This document shows, in pieces, positions 1 through 8,657 of a stretch of DNA of 64,000 nt. This DNA is from Mycobacterium seoulense. GTDB lineage: Bacteria > Actinomycetota > Actinomycetes > Mycobacteriales > Mycobacteriaceae. Position numbers and translations under genes: made by a program. Location of the stretch: NCBI RefSeq assembly GCF_010731595.1, contig NZ_AP022582.1, positions 3,844,001-3,908,000 on the forward strand, written 5' to 3'. How positions within the stretch are numbered: the first letter of the stretch is position 1; every line of letters starts with the position of its first letter. Under the pieces are notes generated by a model. It was given only the letters and a program-made list of their open reading frames with translations. It was not told where the DNA came from and ran no database searches.

Positions 1-1
1 G

Positions 2-406
2 TACCTGGCCTACGCCGACGTCGTCACCGCCGAGGCGTTGGCCGCGGTGAACCTGATGTCACTGTTCGGGCTGCACCGCGAGTTACGTGGTGCCGCGATC
101 GGGCACTTCGCGTCGACCGAGATCACCTCCCCGCCGGGATCGCGGCGGATGGTGCGGGCCCTGCAGCGGATGGGGGCGCCCTCGGCGTGCGTGGAGTTCT
201 ACGCCGAGCATGTCGAGGCCGACGCGGTGCACGAGCACGTGGTCCGCATCGACGTGGTCGGCGACCTCGTCGCCCGCGAACCGCAGCTCGATCGCGACGT
301 CGTGTTCGGGATCCGCGCCCACGCCGCGGTCGAAAACCGGTTGGCCGACGCGGTTATGGCGTCGTGGCAGCAGGGTCGGACGTCGTTGCGGAGGGCGCTG
401 GACTAG
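2..406 (+). CDS. Iron-containing redox enzyme family protein (C-terminal part, 5' end outside window)
   Basis: The frame is open from base 2 to a TAG at 404-406, so only the last 134 residues are visible. They are helix-rich with spaced His and Glu residues (HRELR, EFYAEHVEADAVHEHVV, AAVENRLAD). This resembles the C-terminal half of the TenA/heme-oxygenase-like 'iron-containing redox enzyme' family, whose members use a His/Glu-bound diiron or similar centre. The substrate cannot be told from sequence. The gene converges on the CDGSH gene, and the two coding regions overlap tail to tail by 53 bp. The family call is by pattern recognition only and lacks the N-terminal half. Confidence 0.6.
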   Translation, partial: YLAYADVVTAEALAAVNLMSLFGLHRELRGAAIGHFASTEITSPPGSRRMVRALQRMGAPSACVEFYAEHVEADAVHEHVVRIDVVGDLVAREPQLDRDVVFGIRAHAAVENRLADAVMASWQQGRTSLRRALD

Positions 407-602
407 TGTTGCGGCGCCCCAGGTTTCGGCAGCGGCGATGGCTGGTGTCGCACAGGGGATAATTCTCGCTGCGCCGGCAGGTGCAGATCGCCACCATGAA
501 CCGGTCGGATTCGACGACCTCCCCGTCGGGCATCTCGATGCGCACCGGGCCGGCCACCAGCACCGGCCCGCCCGCGACCACCTGTACCCGGGTGGCCGTC
601 AC
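354..602 (-). CDS. CDGSH-type iron-sulfur protein
   Basis: This is an 82-residue protein. Its centre carries the motif CTCRRSENYPLCDTSH, which fits the CDGSH [2Fe-2S] pattern C-x-C-x2-S-x3-P-x-C-D-x-S-H, with Thr in place of the usual Gly before the last Ser-His. Such proteins bind a labile 3Cys-1His cluster and take part in electron or cluster transfer. The GTG start at 602 is chosen because it overlaps the stop of the upstream methyltransferase (GTGA), which suggests translational coupling. The Arg/Ser/Thr-rich tail overlaps the convergent gene ending at 406. It may work with that metal-dependent neighbour, but this is inference. Confidence 0.82.
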   Translation of the reverse strand: MTATRVQVVAGGPVLVAGPVRIEMPDGEVVESDRFMVAICTCRRSENYPLCDTSHRRCRNLGRRNTSPAPSATTSDPAATTP

Positions 603-1258
603 CGCTTGTCCGCCCTGATCACGATCAGCTCCTCTTCCCGCCGGCCGGGCGGTATCAACCCGACGCTCTCCAGCCAGGAGGCCCGCGCCGTCATCACCGG
701 GCCGAAGGGTATCCATTTCGACGCAACGACTTTCGCATCCATGCCGGCCCACTTCAGGGAGTCCAGCGACTGCTGGACACCGGCGAGCGCCGAGTGCACC
801 AGAAGCAGGGTCCCCCCGTCGCACAGCAGCTTCGGCGCCGCTTCGCACAGCGGATCCAGCACCATCCGCCCGTCCGGGCCGGCGTTCCAGGCCCACGCCG
901 GCCCCGCACAGGAAGGGATCGCCGCCGTGTCGTCGTGCGGCGGAGCCGGCACGTACGGCGGGTTCGACACGACGACGTCGAACGGCGCACAGTCCAGCGC
1001 GTCGCTCCATGTGCCGTTCCGGACATCGACATTCACGCCGGCCGCGACGGCGTTGCCCCGCGAACAGCCCACGGCGTCCGGGCAGATGTCAAAGGCCGTG
1101 ACGTCGGCGCCACCCATCTCGGCGGCGGCGATCGCGATGAATCCGCTGCCCGTACACAGATCGAGAACGCGGCGCCCCGGAATGAGCGCGCTTTCTCCCA
1201 TCACATCCACCAGTAATCGGGAATCGTCCTGTGGCTGATAAACGTTGGAAGCAGCCAT
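599..1258 (-). CDS. HemK2/MTQ2-like class I SAM methyltransferase
   Basis: This 219-residue protein has a Rossmann-type SAM-binding motif (LDLCTGSGFIAIAAAE), the acidic motif II (VTAFDICPDAV) and the catalytic NPPY signature (VVSNPPYVPAPP). That signature is typical of N5-glutamine or other amino/amide methyltransferases of the HemK/PrmC/MTQ2 group. The substrate is unknown. It is shorter than PrmC and lacks its N-terminal helical domain, so a release-factor role should not be assumed. The ATG at 1258 is chosen because AGGA lies about 8 nt upstream; an in-frame TTG at 1288 is the alternative. It is coupled by a 4-nt overlap to the CDGSH gene. Confidence 0.8.
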   Translation of the reverse strand: MAASNVYQPQDDSRLLVDVMGESALIPGRRVLDLCTGSGFIAIAAAEMGGADVTAFDICPDAVGCSRGNAVAAGVNVDVRNGTWSDALDCAPFDVVVSNPPYVPAPPHDDTAAIPSCAGPAWAWNAGPDGRMVLDPLCEAAPKLLCDGGTLLLVHSALAGVQQSLDSLKWAGMDAKVVASKWIPFGPVMTARASWLESVGLIPPGRREEELIVIRADKR

Positions 1259-1387
1259 GACAGCGGGTCCTGGATATGTTGTGGTCAACTTTGGCCTTTC
1301 GACAGATCGCCGGGGCGATCACTGCATGGCCTGTGTAATGCCCGCAAACCGATGGGTTCAAACGGCGTGAGGAAAGGCCTTTTCCCG

Positions 1388-1942
1388 CTAACTCGCAGGC
1401 GCGTAGGCGAATTGCCGCACAATGGCTGCGCAGAATGCCGGGAGGTCCTTCGGTGAGCGGCTGGTGATCAGGTTGCCGTCGACCACGACCTCCTCGTCCA
1501 CCACATTCGCGCCCGCGTTGCGGAGGTCGGTGCGGATGGACGGATACGACGTGAGCGTCCGGCCCTCTGCCACACCGGCTTCCAGCAGGGTCCAGGGGCC
1601 ATGACAGATTGCGGCGACCGGCTTTCCGGAGGAGGCGAAGTCGCGCACGAAGGACACGGCCGAGCTGTCCATCCGCAGCTTGTCCGGGTTGACGGTGCCG
1701 CCCGGCAGTACCAGGCCGTCGAATTCGGAGACCGATGCCTCCGCGACCGCGCGGTCGACTTTGAAAGTTCCGGCCGGCTCGAGATCGTGGTTGCGAGCCT
1801 GGATTTCGCCGTCCTTGAGAGAAAGCAGCTCGACTTGTGCGCCGGCCTCCTGGAGCGCCGCGCGGGGCTGTTCGAGTTCCACCTTCTCCACCCCATCGGC
1901 GGCGAGAAACGCGACTTTCTTTCCTTTCAATTCATTTGCCAT
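1388..1942 (-). CDS. DJ-1/PfpI family protein (type 1 glutamine amidotransferase-like)
   Basis: This 184-residue protein fits the usual length of PfpI/YhbO-like proteins. It has the DJ-1 fold signature: N-terminal KKVAFLAADGVEKVEL with the conserved Glu, and the nucleophile elbow AAICHGPW with the reactive Cys. Family members act as glyoxalases, deglycases or stress chaperones; the exact activity cannot be read from sequence. The start ATG at 1942 follows a purine-rich GAAAGGGAAA stretch. The frame stays open upstream to another ATG at 2095, but that extension lacks family similarity. It sits alone downstream of the F420-type oxidoreductase, about 297 bp away. Confidence 0.85.
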   Translation of the reverse strand: MANELKGKKVAFLAADGVEKVELEQPRAALQEAGAQVELLSLKDGEIQARNHDLEPAGTFKVDRAVAEASVSEFDGLVLPGGTVNPDKLRMDSSAVSFVRDFASSGKPVAAICHGPWTLLEAGVAEGRTLTSYPSIRTDLRNAGANVVDEEVVVDGNLITSRSPKDLPAFCAAIVRQFAYAPAS

Positions 1943-2239
1943 GGCAATTTCCCTTTCCACATCGATCAGCTCGGAATCGAGGATGACTTTCGTGCAGTGG
2001 TCCTCTTTGTTACTGAAGATCTCGTAGCCGTCGGGCGCCTGGTCGCTCAATCCCAGCCCGAAACTCGTCAGCTCTTTCTGCCTTGCGGCGAACATCGGGC
2101 AAAGTCGCTGCCGGACAGCCGCTTTGCAGATCGTCAGGTAGTCGGCGCTGCTCGCCGGTGTTCGCGCACCGCACCGACCCGCCCGGCCGAACGCGCGACT
2201 CAGGGCGGGTACCCGGGCAGACTCGGCCCAAACGTGGAC

Positions 2240-3226
2240 TTAGTTCGCTGCGCTGCGCAGCGCGGCAAGCAACGGCTCGGCGGCTTCGGACAGGAAGAGG
2301 TCCTGCGATTCCCCTCCGACCTGGACGAGCGCCACGTCGGTGAACCCGGCCTCCCAATAGGGCTTGACGGCCTCGACGATCGCATCGAGGTCGGGGCCGC
2401 AGGGGATGGAGTCCGCGACGTCTTCGGGGCGGACGAACTGGGTCGCGCCGGCGAAGCCGGCCGGCGTCGGCAGGTCGGCGTTGACCTTCCAGCCGCCCGC
2501 GAACCAGCGGAACTGGTCGTGGGCGCGTTTGATCGCGGTGTCGCGGTCGCGGTCCCAGCACACCGGGATCTGGCCGATCACGCGGCCCCCGCCGGCCAGG
2601 TTGGCGGCCTGCCGCGCGGCGTGCCAGGCGTCGACGAGCTGCCCGTCGGGCTCGACCGCGACGAAGTGGTCGGCCAGCCGGGCGAACTTGTCGACCGCCT
2701 TGGTGCCGCCCATGGCCACCGCGATGCCGACCGGGACGTCGGGAACGTCCCACAGCCGTGCGGAGTCCACCTGGAAGTAGTCGCCGCTGAAGCTCACCAG
2801 CTGGCCGCCGAACAGCTCACGGATGATCTTTATCGCTTCGCGCAGCATGTCCTGGCGGCGTTCGACCGTGGGCCAGCCCTTGCCGACGATGTGCTCGTTG
2901 AGGTTCTCGCCGGTGCCCAGGCCCAAGGTGAACCGGCCGTCGGACAGGATCTGCACGGTGGCGGCCTGCTGGGCGACGACGGCCGGGTGATAGCGCATCG
3001 TGGGGCACGTCACGTAGGTGTAGAGGTCGACCCGTTCGGTGGCGTGCGCCACCGCGCCCAGCACCGCCCAGGCGTTGGGCGCATGCCCCTGCGATGTCAG
3101 CCAGGGGGAGAAGTGGTCGCTGCACACCTCGAAGTCGAAACCGCGCTCTTCGGCAGAAACGGCTTGCCGGACAAGGTCTTTGGGTCCACTCTGCTCGGTC
3201 ATCAAAGTGTAGCCAAAATTGGTCAT
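2240..3226 (-). CDS. LLM-class F420-dependent oxidoreductase (F420-dependent G6PDH-like)
   Basis: This 328-residue protein is a luciferase-like TIM barrel. It shows SDHFSPW, GLGTGENLNEH and the long FVRPEDVADSIPCGPD segment, which match the F420-dependent glucose-6-phosphate dehydrogenase-like subfamily (TIGR03557 type). Such enzymes transfer hydride between an alcohol-type substrate and coenzyme F420 in the cytoplasm. The ATG at 3226 starts MTNFGYTLM. Only 39 nt separate it from the formate dehydrogenase membrane subunit upstream, so it could be the last gene of that operon. A link between formate oxidation and F420 chemistry is suggested by position only; the substrate is unknown. Confidence 0.85.
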   Translation of the reverse strand: MTNFGYTLMTEQSGPKDLVRQAVSAEERGFDFEVCSDHFSPWLTSQGHAPNAWAVLGAVAHATERVDLYTYVTCPTMRYHPAVVAQQAATVQILSDGRFTLGLGTGENLNEHIVGKGWPTVERRQDMLREAIKIIRELFGGQLVSFSGDYFQVDSARLWDVPDVPVGIAVAMGGTKAVDKFARLADHFVAVEPDGQLVDAWHAARQAANLAGGGRVIGQIPVCWDRDRDTAIKRAHDQFRWFAGGWKVNADLPTPAGFAGATQFVRPEDVADSIPCGPDLDAIVEAVKPYWEAGFTDVALVQVGGESQDLFLSEAAEPLLAALRSAAN

Positions 3227-3265
3227 GGTGTTATACGTACCCCGGTCCGCGGCGCGCAAACCGCG

Positions 3266-4351
3266 TCAGCCCGCGGTGGTGATCGAGTCCCCGGTGCCGC
3301 TGGCCGCGCGGCGCGCGGCCAGCCGGCGTTTCTGCGGCTCGATCGTGTAGCGGGGGTCACGGGCCGATTCCAGCCCCGCCTCGAAGAAACCGAACCTCAG
3401 CAGCGCCGACGCCGTCAGCAATGTCAGGCCGGACACGGCGGCGATACCGCGGTGCCGCCCGCCGAGCAACGCGCCCAGACCGCCCGCGGCGGCCAACCGT
3501 TCGCTCCACGCCAGCAGCCGGCCGGGCCTGCCCTGATGCAGCGGTTCTCTGGTCACCGGGTCCATTCGGTACTCGGTGAACCTGGCCGAGACCAGATCCG
3601 CGACCGCGCCGATGACGGCCAGGGTGCGGGCGGGCCCCGCCTCGCGGGCCGGGGTGGTGATCATCGCCAGCCCCGATGCGGCCAGGCTCGCCGAGCTGAC
3701 GAACACGAACGGCAGGTCCTTGTACGCGGCGTTCCACGTGGGGGTCGCGGTGTCGGTGAGCAGCACGGCGGTGTAGACGGCCAGCGGTGCGGCGAACGCG
3801 GCGGCCTCCAGCCCGGCCGGTCCCTCCACGGCGCGCAGCACGGGACGCAACGGGCCCAACGGGATTCGCTCGCCGGTCATCCGGTCGACCTCGGCCACCG
3901 AGGCGATCCCGATGCCGGCGGAAAAGAAGCTGAGGATCCACGAGCCGATGCTCATCGGCGAGGTCAGTTTGACCGTCCGGAGCATGTTGACGAAACGTTC
4001 GGGCCGGCCCAGGTCCTTCACCAGAGCGACCGCGCCCAGCAGCACCGCGATCAGGGCCGACAGCCTTGCGTTGCGGCGCAACGTCTTTCGACCGGTGAGC
4101 TGGGCACCGGCCGCCAGCAGGCCGGACCCCCCGGCGACGCCACCCAAGAACAGGTACGCCGCCACCTCATGTCCCCACGGGGCGGGTTTGACCACCGGGC
4201 GCCCGTAGTAGGAGCCGAACTCCGCCTCGGGCACCATCGGCATCTCGCGCGAACCATCGCCCCCGCCGCGGCGGCCCGCGCGCTTGCCTTTCCGGCGCTT
4301 GCCGCCCTGCGGCTCCGGCGGGCGGAAGCTGTCGAATTCCGAGGTACTCAC
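3266..4351 (-). CDS. NrfD-type membrane subunit of formate dehydrogenase
   Basis: This 361-residue protein has a charged, Lys/Arg-rich cytoplasmic N-terminus of about 60 residues. Multiple hydrophobic segments follow, for example HEVAAYLFLGGVAGGSGLL and the LSALIAVLLGAVALVKDLG region. The pattern W-G-x-E-x3-Y-x-F-L-G-G-x-A-G-G is characteristic of NrfD/PsrC quinone-reducing membrane anchors. It probably passes electrons from the FdhB clusters to the menaquinone pool. The GTG at 4351 overlaps the fdhB stop as GTGA. It replaces the cytochrome b subunit (FdnI type) found in E. coli enzymes. Confidence 0.85.
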   Translation of the reverse strand: MSTSEFDSFRPPEPQGGKRRKGKRAGRRGGGDGSREMPMVPEAEFGSYYGRPVVKPAPWGHEVAAYLFLGGVAGGSGLLAAGAQLTGRKTLRRNARLSALIAVLLGAVALVKDLGRPERFVNMLRTVKLTSPMSIGSWILSFFSAGIGIASVAEVDRMTGERIPLGPLRPVLRAVEGPAGLEAAAFAAPLAVYTAVLLTDTATPTWNAAYKDLPFVFVSSASLAASGLAMITTPAREAGPARTLAVIGAVADLVSARFTEYRMDPVTREPLHQGRPGRLLAWSERLAAAGGLGALLGGRHRGIAAVSGLTLLTASALLRFGFFEAGLESARDPRYTIEPQKRRLAARRAASGTGDSITTAG

Positions 4352-5319
4352 CGGTTCCTCCAGAAGGCCCATGCGGCCGCGCCGACCATGCCGGCCGCGG
4401 CCACGACGGCGCGCCTGAACATTTGCGGCAGGTCGGCCGTGCACACGCGGGGGTCGGGGGGCAGCCCGTACACCTCGGGCTCGTCGAGCAGCAGGAAGAT
4501 CGACCCGGTGCCGCCCACGCCGTCCCGCTCGTTGGCGCCGTAGAGGCGCGCCTCCGTGAGCCCCTGGGCGTGCAGCGCGGCGACCCGGTCCCGGGCCGTG
4601 ACCACCAGGTCGTCGTGGTCGCCGAACTTGATCGACGTCGTCGGGCAGGTCTTGGCGCAGGCCGGGATCTGGTCCTCGACGAGGCGGTCGTAGCACAGGG
4701 TGCACTTCTGGGCCACACCCGTCACGGGCTTCTCGGCCGGACTGCCCGGTCGCTGCGCCGGCGTGGTGTACGTGCCGTCGCTGCGACGCTCGACCACGCC
4801 GAACGGGCATCCGGCCACGCAGGTGCCGCAGCCGTTGCAGACGTCGTCCTGCACCACGACGGTGCCGAACTCGGTGCGGAACAGCGCGCCGGTCGGGCAC
4901 ACGTCCAGGCAGCCGGCGTGCGTGCAGTGCTTGCACACGTCCGACGACATCAGCCACCGGAACTCGGGGGTGTCGGGCGGTGTGACGTCCGGTCGCTTCG
5001 GTGCACCCGCGATCGCGGGCATGCCCAAATCGGTGAGGGCGCGCCCGGATTCGCGCGCCTCCTCGATCCGGTCGCGGCCCTGCTCGATGAAGGCGACGTG
5101 CCGCCAGGTGCTGGCGCCCAGCGATCCGGTGTTGTCGTAGGACGAGCCCAGCAGCTCCAGGTCGCCGTCGCGCGGGTTGCGGTTCCACTCCTTGCAGGCG
5201 ACCTCGCAGGCCTTGCAGCCGATGCAGATCGAGGTGTCGGTGAAGAACCCCTTGCGCGGCTTGGGTTCGACCCAGCCGGCGTCACTCGTCGGGTCGGTCG
5301 GTCCGCTCAGCTGACCCAT
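4348..5319 (-). CDS. fdhB: Formate dehydrogenase iron-sulfur (beta) subunit
   Basis: This 323-residue protein has four ferredoxin-like Cys clusters: CIGCKACEVACKEW; CKHCTHAGCLDVCP; CNGCGTCVAGCPFG; and CTLCYDRL with CAKTCP. This matches the four-[4Fe-4S] electron-transfer subunit of FdnH/NrfC type. The C-terminus ends in one hydrophobic segment (AVVAAAGMVGAAAWAFW), as in FdnH. It carries electrons from the molybdopterin/selenocysteine subunit to the NrfD membrane subunit. Its ATG at 5319 lies 38 nt inside the 3' end of fdhA, and its stop overlaps the NrfD start, so the three genes are tightly coupled. Confidence 0.93.
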   Translation of the reverse strand: MGQLSGPTDPTSDAGWVEPKPRKGFFTDTSICIGCKACEVACKEWNRNPRDGDLELLGSSYDNTGSLGASTWRHVAFIEQGRDRIEEARESGRALTDLGMPAIAGAPKRPDVTPPDTPEFRWLMSSDVCKHCTHAGCLDVCPTGALFRTEFGTVVVQDDVCNGCGTCVAGCPFGVVERRSDGTYTTPAQRPGSPAEKPVTGVAQKCTLCYDRLVEDQIPACAKTCPTTSIKFGDHDDLVVTARDRVAALHAQGLTEARLYGANERDGVGGTGSIFLLLDEPEVYGLPPDPRVCTADLPQMFRRAVVAAAGMVGAAAWAFWRNR

Positions 5320-8300
5320 CGGCTCCCCCTTCCCAGACGCCGTCGTCGATCCGCACGTTGCCCGTCTCGGCGGTGGCCCCCGAGCGGGACTGATACTCGG
5401 CGATCAGCCGCAGCAGGTCCTCGCCCTGCGGCCGGCGCCCCGGCCGGATGTCACACGAGCCGGCCTTCGACTCCTGGATCTGCACGTTGGGGTCCAGCGT
5501 CACGCCGAGCAGGTCGTTGGCCGCGTCCCCGCTGACCACGGCGTCGCCGCCCACACCCCAGTGGTACGGCAGCCCGATCTGGTGCACCGTGTGGCCGTTG
5601 ATCACCAGCGGCGCAACGCGTTTGGTAACCAGCACCCGGGCCTCGATGGCCGCGCGCGGCGAGACGATGGTGGCCCACCCGTAGGGCTCGAGGCCGCGTT
5701 CGGCGGCCAGCTCCGGGGACACCTCGCAGAACATCTCCGGTTGCAGCTCCGACAGGTAGGGCAGCCACCGGCTCATGCCGCCGGCGGTGTGATGCTCGGT
5801 GAGCCGGTAGGTGGTGAACACGTACGGATACACGTCGGCCCCGGGCTCCCCGGCACTGGGCGCGCTCAGATTGTCCTTGCGCGGGAAGGTGATTCGCGCG
5901 GGGTTGCGCTGCTGGGGATACAACGCGTTGGCGACCGGCGACTCCTGCGGTTCGTAGTGGGTGGGCAACGGACCGTCGAGCAGACCCTTCGGCGCGAACA
6001 GCCACCCCTTGCCGTCGGCCTGCATGATGAACGGGTCGTCCCCGGCGAGCGCGTCGGGTCCTCCGACGTCGGGGTCGGGCCGGCTGCCCGGCGCCCGGTC
6101 GGCGACGAAGTCGGGCACGTCGTAGCCGACCCAGCATCGCTGATCCGCGTCCCACCAGACGTATCGCTTGCGTTCGCTCCACGGCTTGCCGTCCGGGTCG
6201 GCCGACGCGCGGTTGTAGAGGATTCTCCGGTCGGCGGGCCACGCCCAGCCCCACTCGTGCTGGCTCGGCGACGCACCGCCGTGCGGGACGCGGCGCGCGG
6301 CCTGGTTGACGGCGTTCGCGTAGACGCCGGTGTAGATCCAGCAGCCGGCGGCGGTCGACCCGTCGGCGCGCAGCTCGGTGTACGACGACAACGGATCGCC
6401 GTCGCCGACGTGATAGCCGTTGATCTCGGCCAGCACCGATTCGCCGTCGGGCTCGCCGTCCTCGTCCGTCCGGTAGTCCCACGTCAGGTCCAACAGCGGC
6501 CGGTCGCGCTCGTCGGTCGATCCGGCCAGCCGCTGCCGGATCCGCTTGCCCAGCTCGTAGAAGAAGGCCAACTCGCTCTGGCACTGACCCGGCGGCTCGA
6601 CGGCCTTGTGCCGCCACTGCACCAGCCGCTGCGTCTGGGTGAACGATCCCGCCTTCTCCACGTGCGAGGCCGCGGGCAGGAAGAACACCTCGGTCTCGAT
6701 GTCCTCGGTTTTCAGTTCGCCCGAAGCGATTTCGGGCCCGTCCTTCCACCAGGTGGCCGACTCGATGAGGTTGAGGTCGCGGACCACCAGCCACTTGAGG
6801 TGGGACATGCCGAGCCGCTGCAGCCGGCCGTGCGCCGACCCGACCGCGGGGTTCTGGCCCAGCAGGAAGTAGCCCTCGACCTCGTCGGCCAGCATGCCCA
6901 TCACGGTCTGGTAGGTACCGTGCGGGCCGGACAACCGGGGCAGGTAGTCGTAGGCCCAGTCGTTGTCCTTCGTGGCCGCCTCACCCCACCACGCCTTGAG
7001 CAGGCTGATCGCATAGGTGTCGGCGTTGGCCCAGAAACCTTTCTGTTTCTTCGATCCCACGGCGTCGAGATAGTCGGCCAGGCTGTCGTGCATGCCCGCC
7101 TTGGGCATGGGCAGGTAGCCGGGCAGCAGGTTGAACAGCGTGGGGATGTCCGTGGAACCCTGAATGGTGGCGTGACCGCGCAGCGCCATGATGCCGCTGC
7201 CCGGACGGCCGACGTTGCCCAGCAGCAGCTGCAAAATGGTTGCGGTGCGGATGAATTGGGCGCCCAGGGTGTGCTGCGTCCACCCGACGGCGTACGCGAA
7301 ACAGGTGGTGCGCTCGCGCCCGGAGTTCTCCACGATGGAGCGGGCGAGGTAGTCGAAATCCGCGCGGCTGATGCCGCAGACGTCCGTGACCATCTCCGGG
7401 GTGTAGCGGGCGTAATGGCGCTTGACGATCTGGAAGACGGTGCGCGGGTGCTGCAGCGTTTCGTCCCGCTTCACCCGGGCGTGCGCGAGGGGCGGTCCGC
7501 CGCTGCCGTGCTCGTCACCGGCCGCGCTCTGCGAGGCGGTGGCGCCGTGCGGGTGGCCGCCGGCCTGAGGCTCGATCTGGCCGTTCTCCTCTTGTTCGTA
7601 CGCCCACGTCGACGTGTCGTACTGCCCGGTCTCGGGATCGAACCCGGAGAACAGGCCGTTCAGATCCTCGGTGTCCCTGAACTTTTCGTTGATCAGGGTG
7701 GCGGCGTTGGTGTACGCGACGACGTACTCCTTGAACCACAGGTCATGGGTGAGGACGTGGTTGATGAGCGCGCCGAGCAGCACCACGTCCGAGCCGGCCC
7801 GGATCGGGATGTGTTTGTCCGACACCGCCGACGTGCGGGTGAAGCGCGGGTCGACGTGGATCACCCGCGCCCCACGGGCCCGGGCCTCCTCGACCCACTG
7901 GAAGCCCACCGGGTGGCATTCGGCCATGTTGGAGCCCTGGATGACGATGCAATCCGCGTTGGCCATGTCCTGCAGTGTTTGGGTGGCGCCGCCGCGCCCG
8001 AAGGAGGCTCCCAGACCGGGAACCGTGGCGGAGTGTCAAATACGGGCTTGGTTCTCGATCTGAATGGCGCCCGCGGCGGTGAAGAGCTTCTTGATGAGGT
8101 AGTTCTCCTCGTTGTCCAGCGTCGCGCCGCCGAGCGCGCCGATGCCCATGGTGCGGCGCAGCAGGTTGCCCTTCTTGTCGATGTCCTGCCAGGTGTGGCG
8201 GCGGGATTCGAGGAACCGGTCGGCGATCATGTCGATCGCGGTGTCCAGCTCGAGGGGCTGCCACTGCGTCGCGCGCGGCGCGCGGTAGAGCACCTGCAGC

Positions 8301-8617
8301 TGCCGGCCCGGCGAGTTCACCAGTTGTTCGCTGGCTGCGCCCTTGGGGCACAAGCGGCCTCGCGAGATCGGCGAGTCGGGGTCGCCCTCGATCTGCACCA
8401 CCCGCTCGTCCTTGACGTACACCCGCTGCCCACAACCGACCGCGCAGTACGGGCAGATGCTCTGCACCACCCGGTCGGCCGTCGTCGTGCGCGGCGTCAC
8501 GGCGCGGGTGCGCTTCGAGGTCACGGCCGAACCGCGGCCGAGCTTGTCCGGTGAACGCAACTGACGCACGACGGGCCACTGGAGGAAAAGCTTGCGCATC
8601 GTGTTTTTTGGGGCCAT
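5282..8617 (-). CDS. fdhA: Selenocysteine-containing formate dehydrogenase alpha subunit (read through in-frame UGA)
   Basis: This is a molybdenum/tungsten bis-MGD enzyme oxidising formate to CO2, 1111 residues when the TGA at 8036-8038 is read as selenocysteine (residue 194). Residues 55-90 hold the [4Fe-4S] ligands CPYCAVGC and LCPKG. The Sec context (ENQARI-U-HSATVPGLG) matches formate dehydrogenases, in which Sec binds the metal and the next His is catalytic. Downstream come molybdopterin-binding segments (QGSNMAECHPVGFQW, FLLGQNPAVGSAH) and the C-terminal bis-MGD domain. The ATG at 8617 is chosen for MAPKNTMRKLF. I see no twin-arginine signal, so the enzyme probably faces the cytoplasm. 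An automatic caller would split it into two ORFs or mark it as a pseudogene. Confidence 0.95.
8006..8024 (-). promoter_or_regulatory. Bacterial SECIS hairpin of fdhA
   Basis: On the minus strand, 11 nt after the UGA, GGTTCCC pairs with GGGAGCC (7 bp, one G-T wobble) around the 5-nt loop GGTCT. The apical GGUCU is the loop that E. coli SelB recognises in the fdhF SECIS, and the loop begins 18 nt after the UGA, within the spacing known for bacterial SECIS elements. It lies in coding sequence and encodes the segment starting TVPGLGAS. It should recruit the SelB encoded at 11.1-12.8 kb. Confidence 0.88.
8036..8038 (-). other. Selenocysteine (UGA) codon 194 of fdhA
   Basis: The codon is TGA on the minus strand, preceded by CAAGCCCGTATT and followed by CACTCC. 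The protein family continues without a break on both sides. It is followed by a SECIS hairpin and supported by selA, selB, selC and selD in the same window. Confidence 0.94.
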
Positions 8618-8657
8618 GCCTCTAAGCCTAGTGCGCGCGACCGAAACCCCGCCGGGT

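Noticed and set aside
1943..2095. 51-residue extension of the PfpI protein
   Set aside because: The family start and ribosome-binding stretch fit ATG 1942; the extension has no recognisable similarity. A separate short gene cannot be fully excluded.
1601..4543. 980-codon open frame on the plus strand
   Set aside because: It is antiparallel to the PfpI, F420-type and NrfD genes, which have clear family motifs. Long shadow frames are expected in DNA this GC-rich.
5561..8554. 997-codon open frame on the plus strand
   Set aside because: It lies opposite fdhA, and its translation is His/Arg/Gly-rich without motifs.
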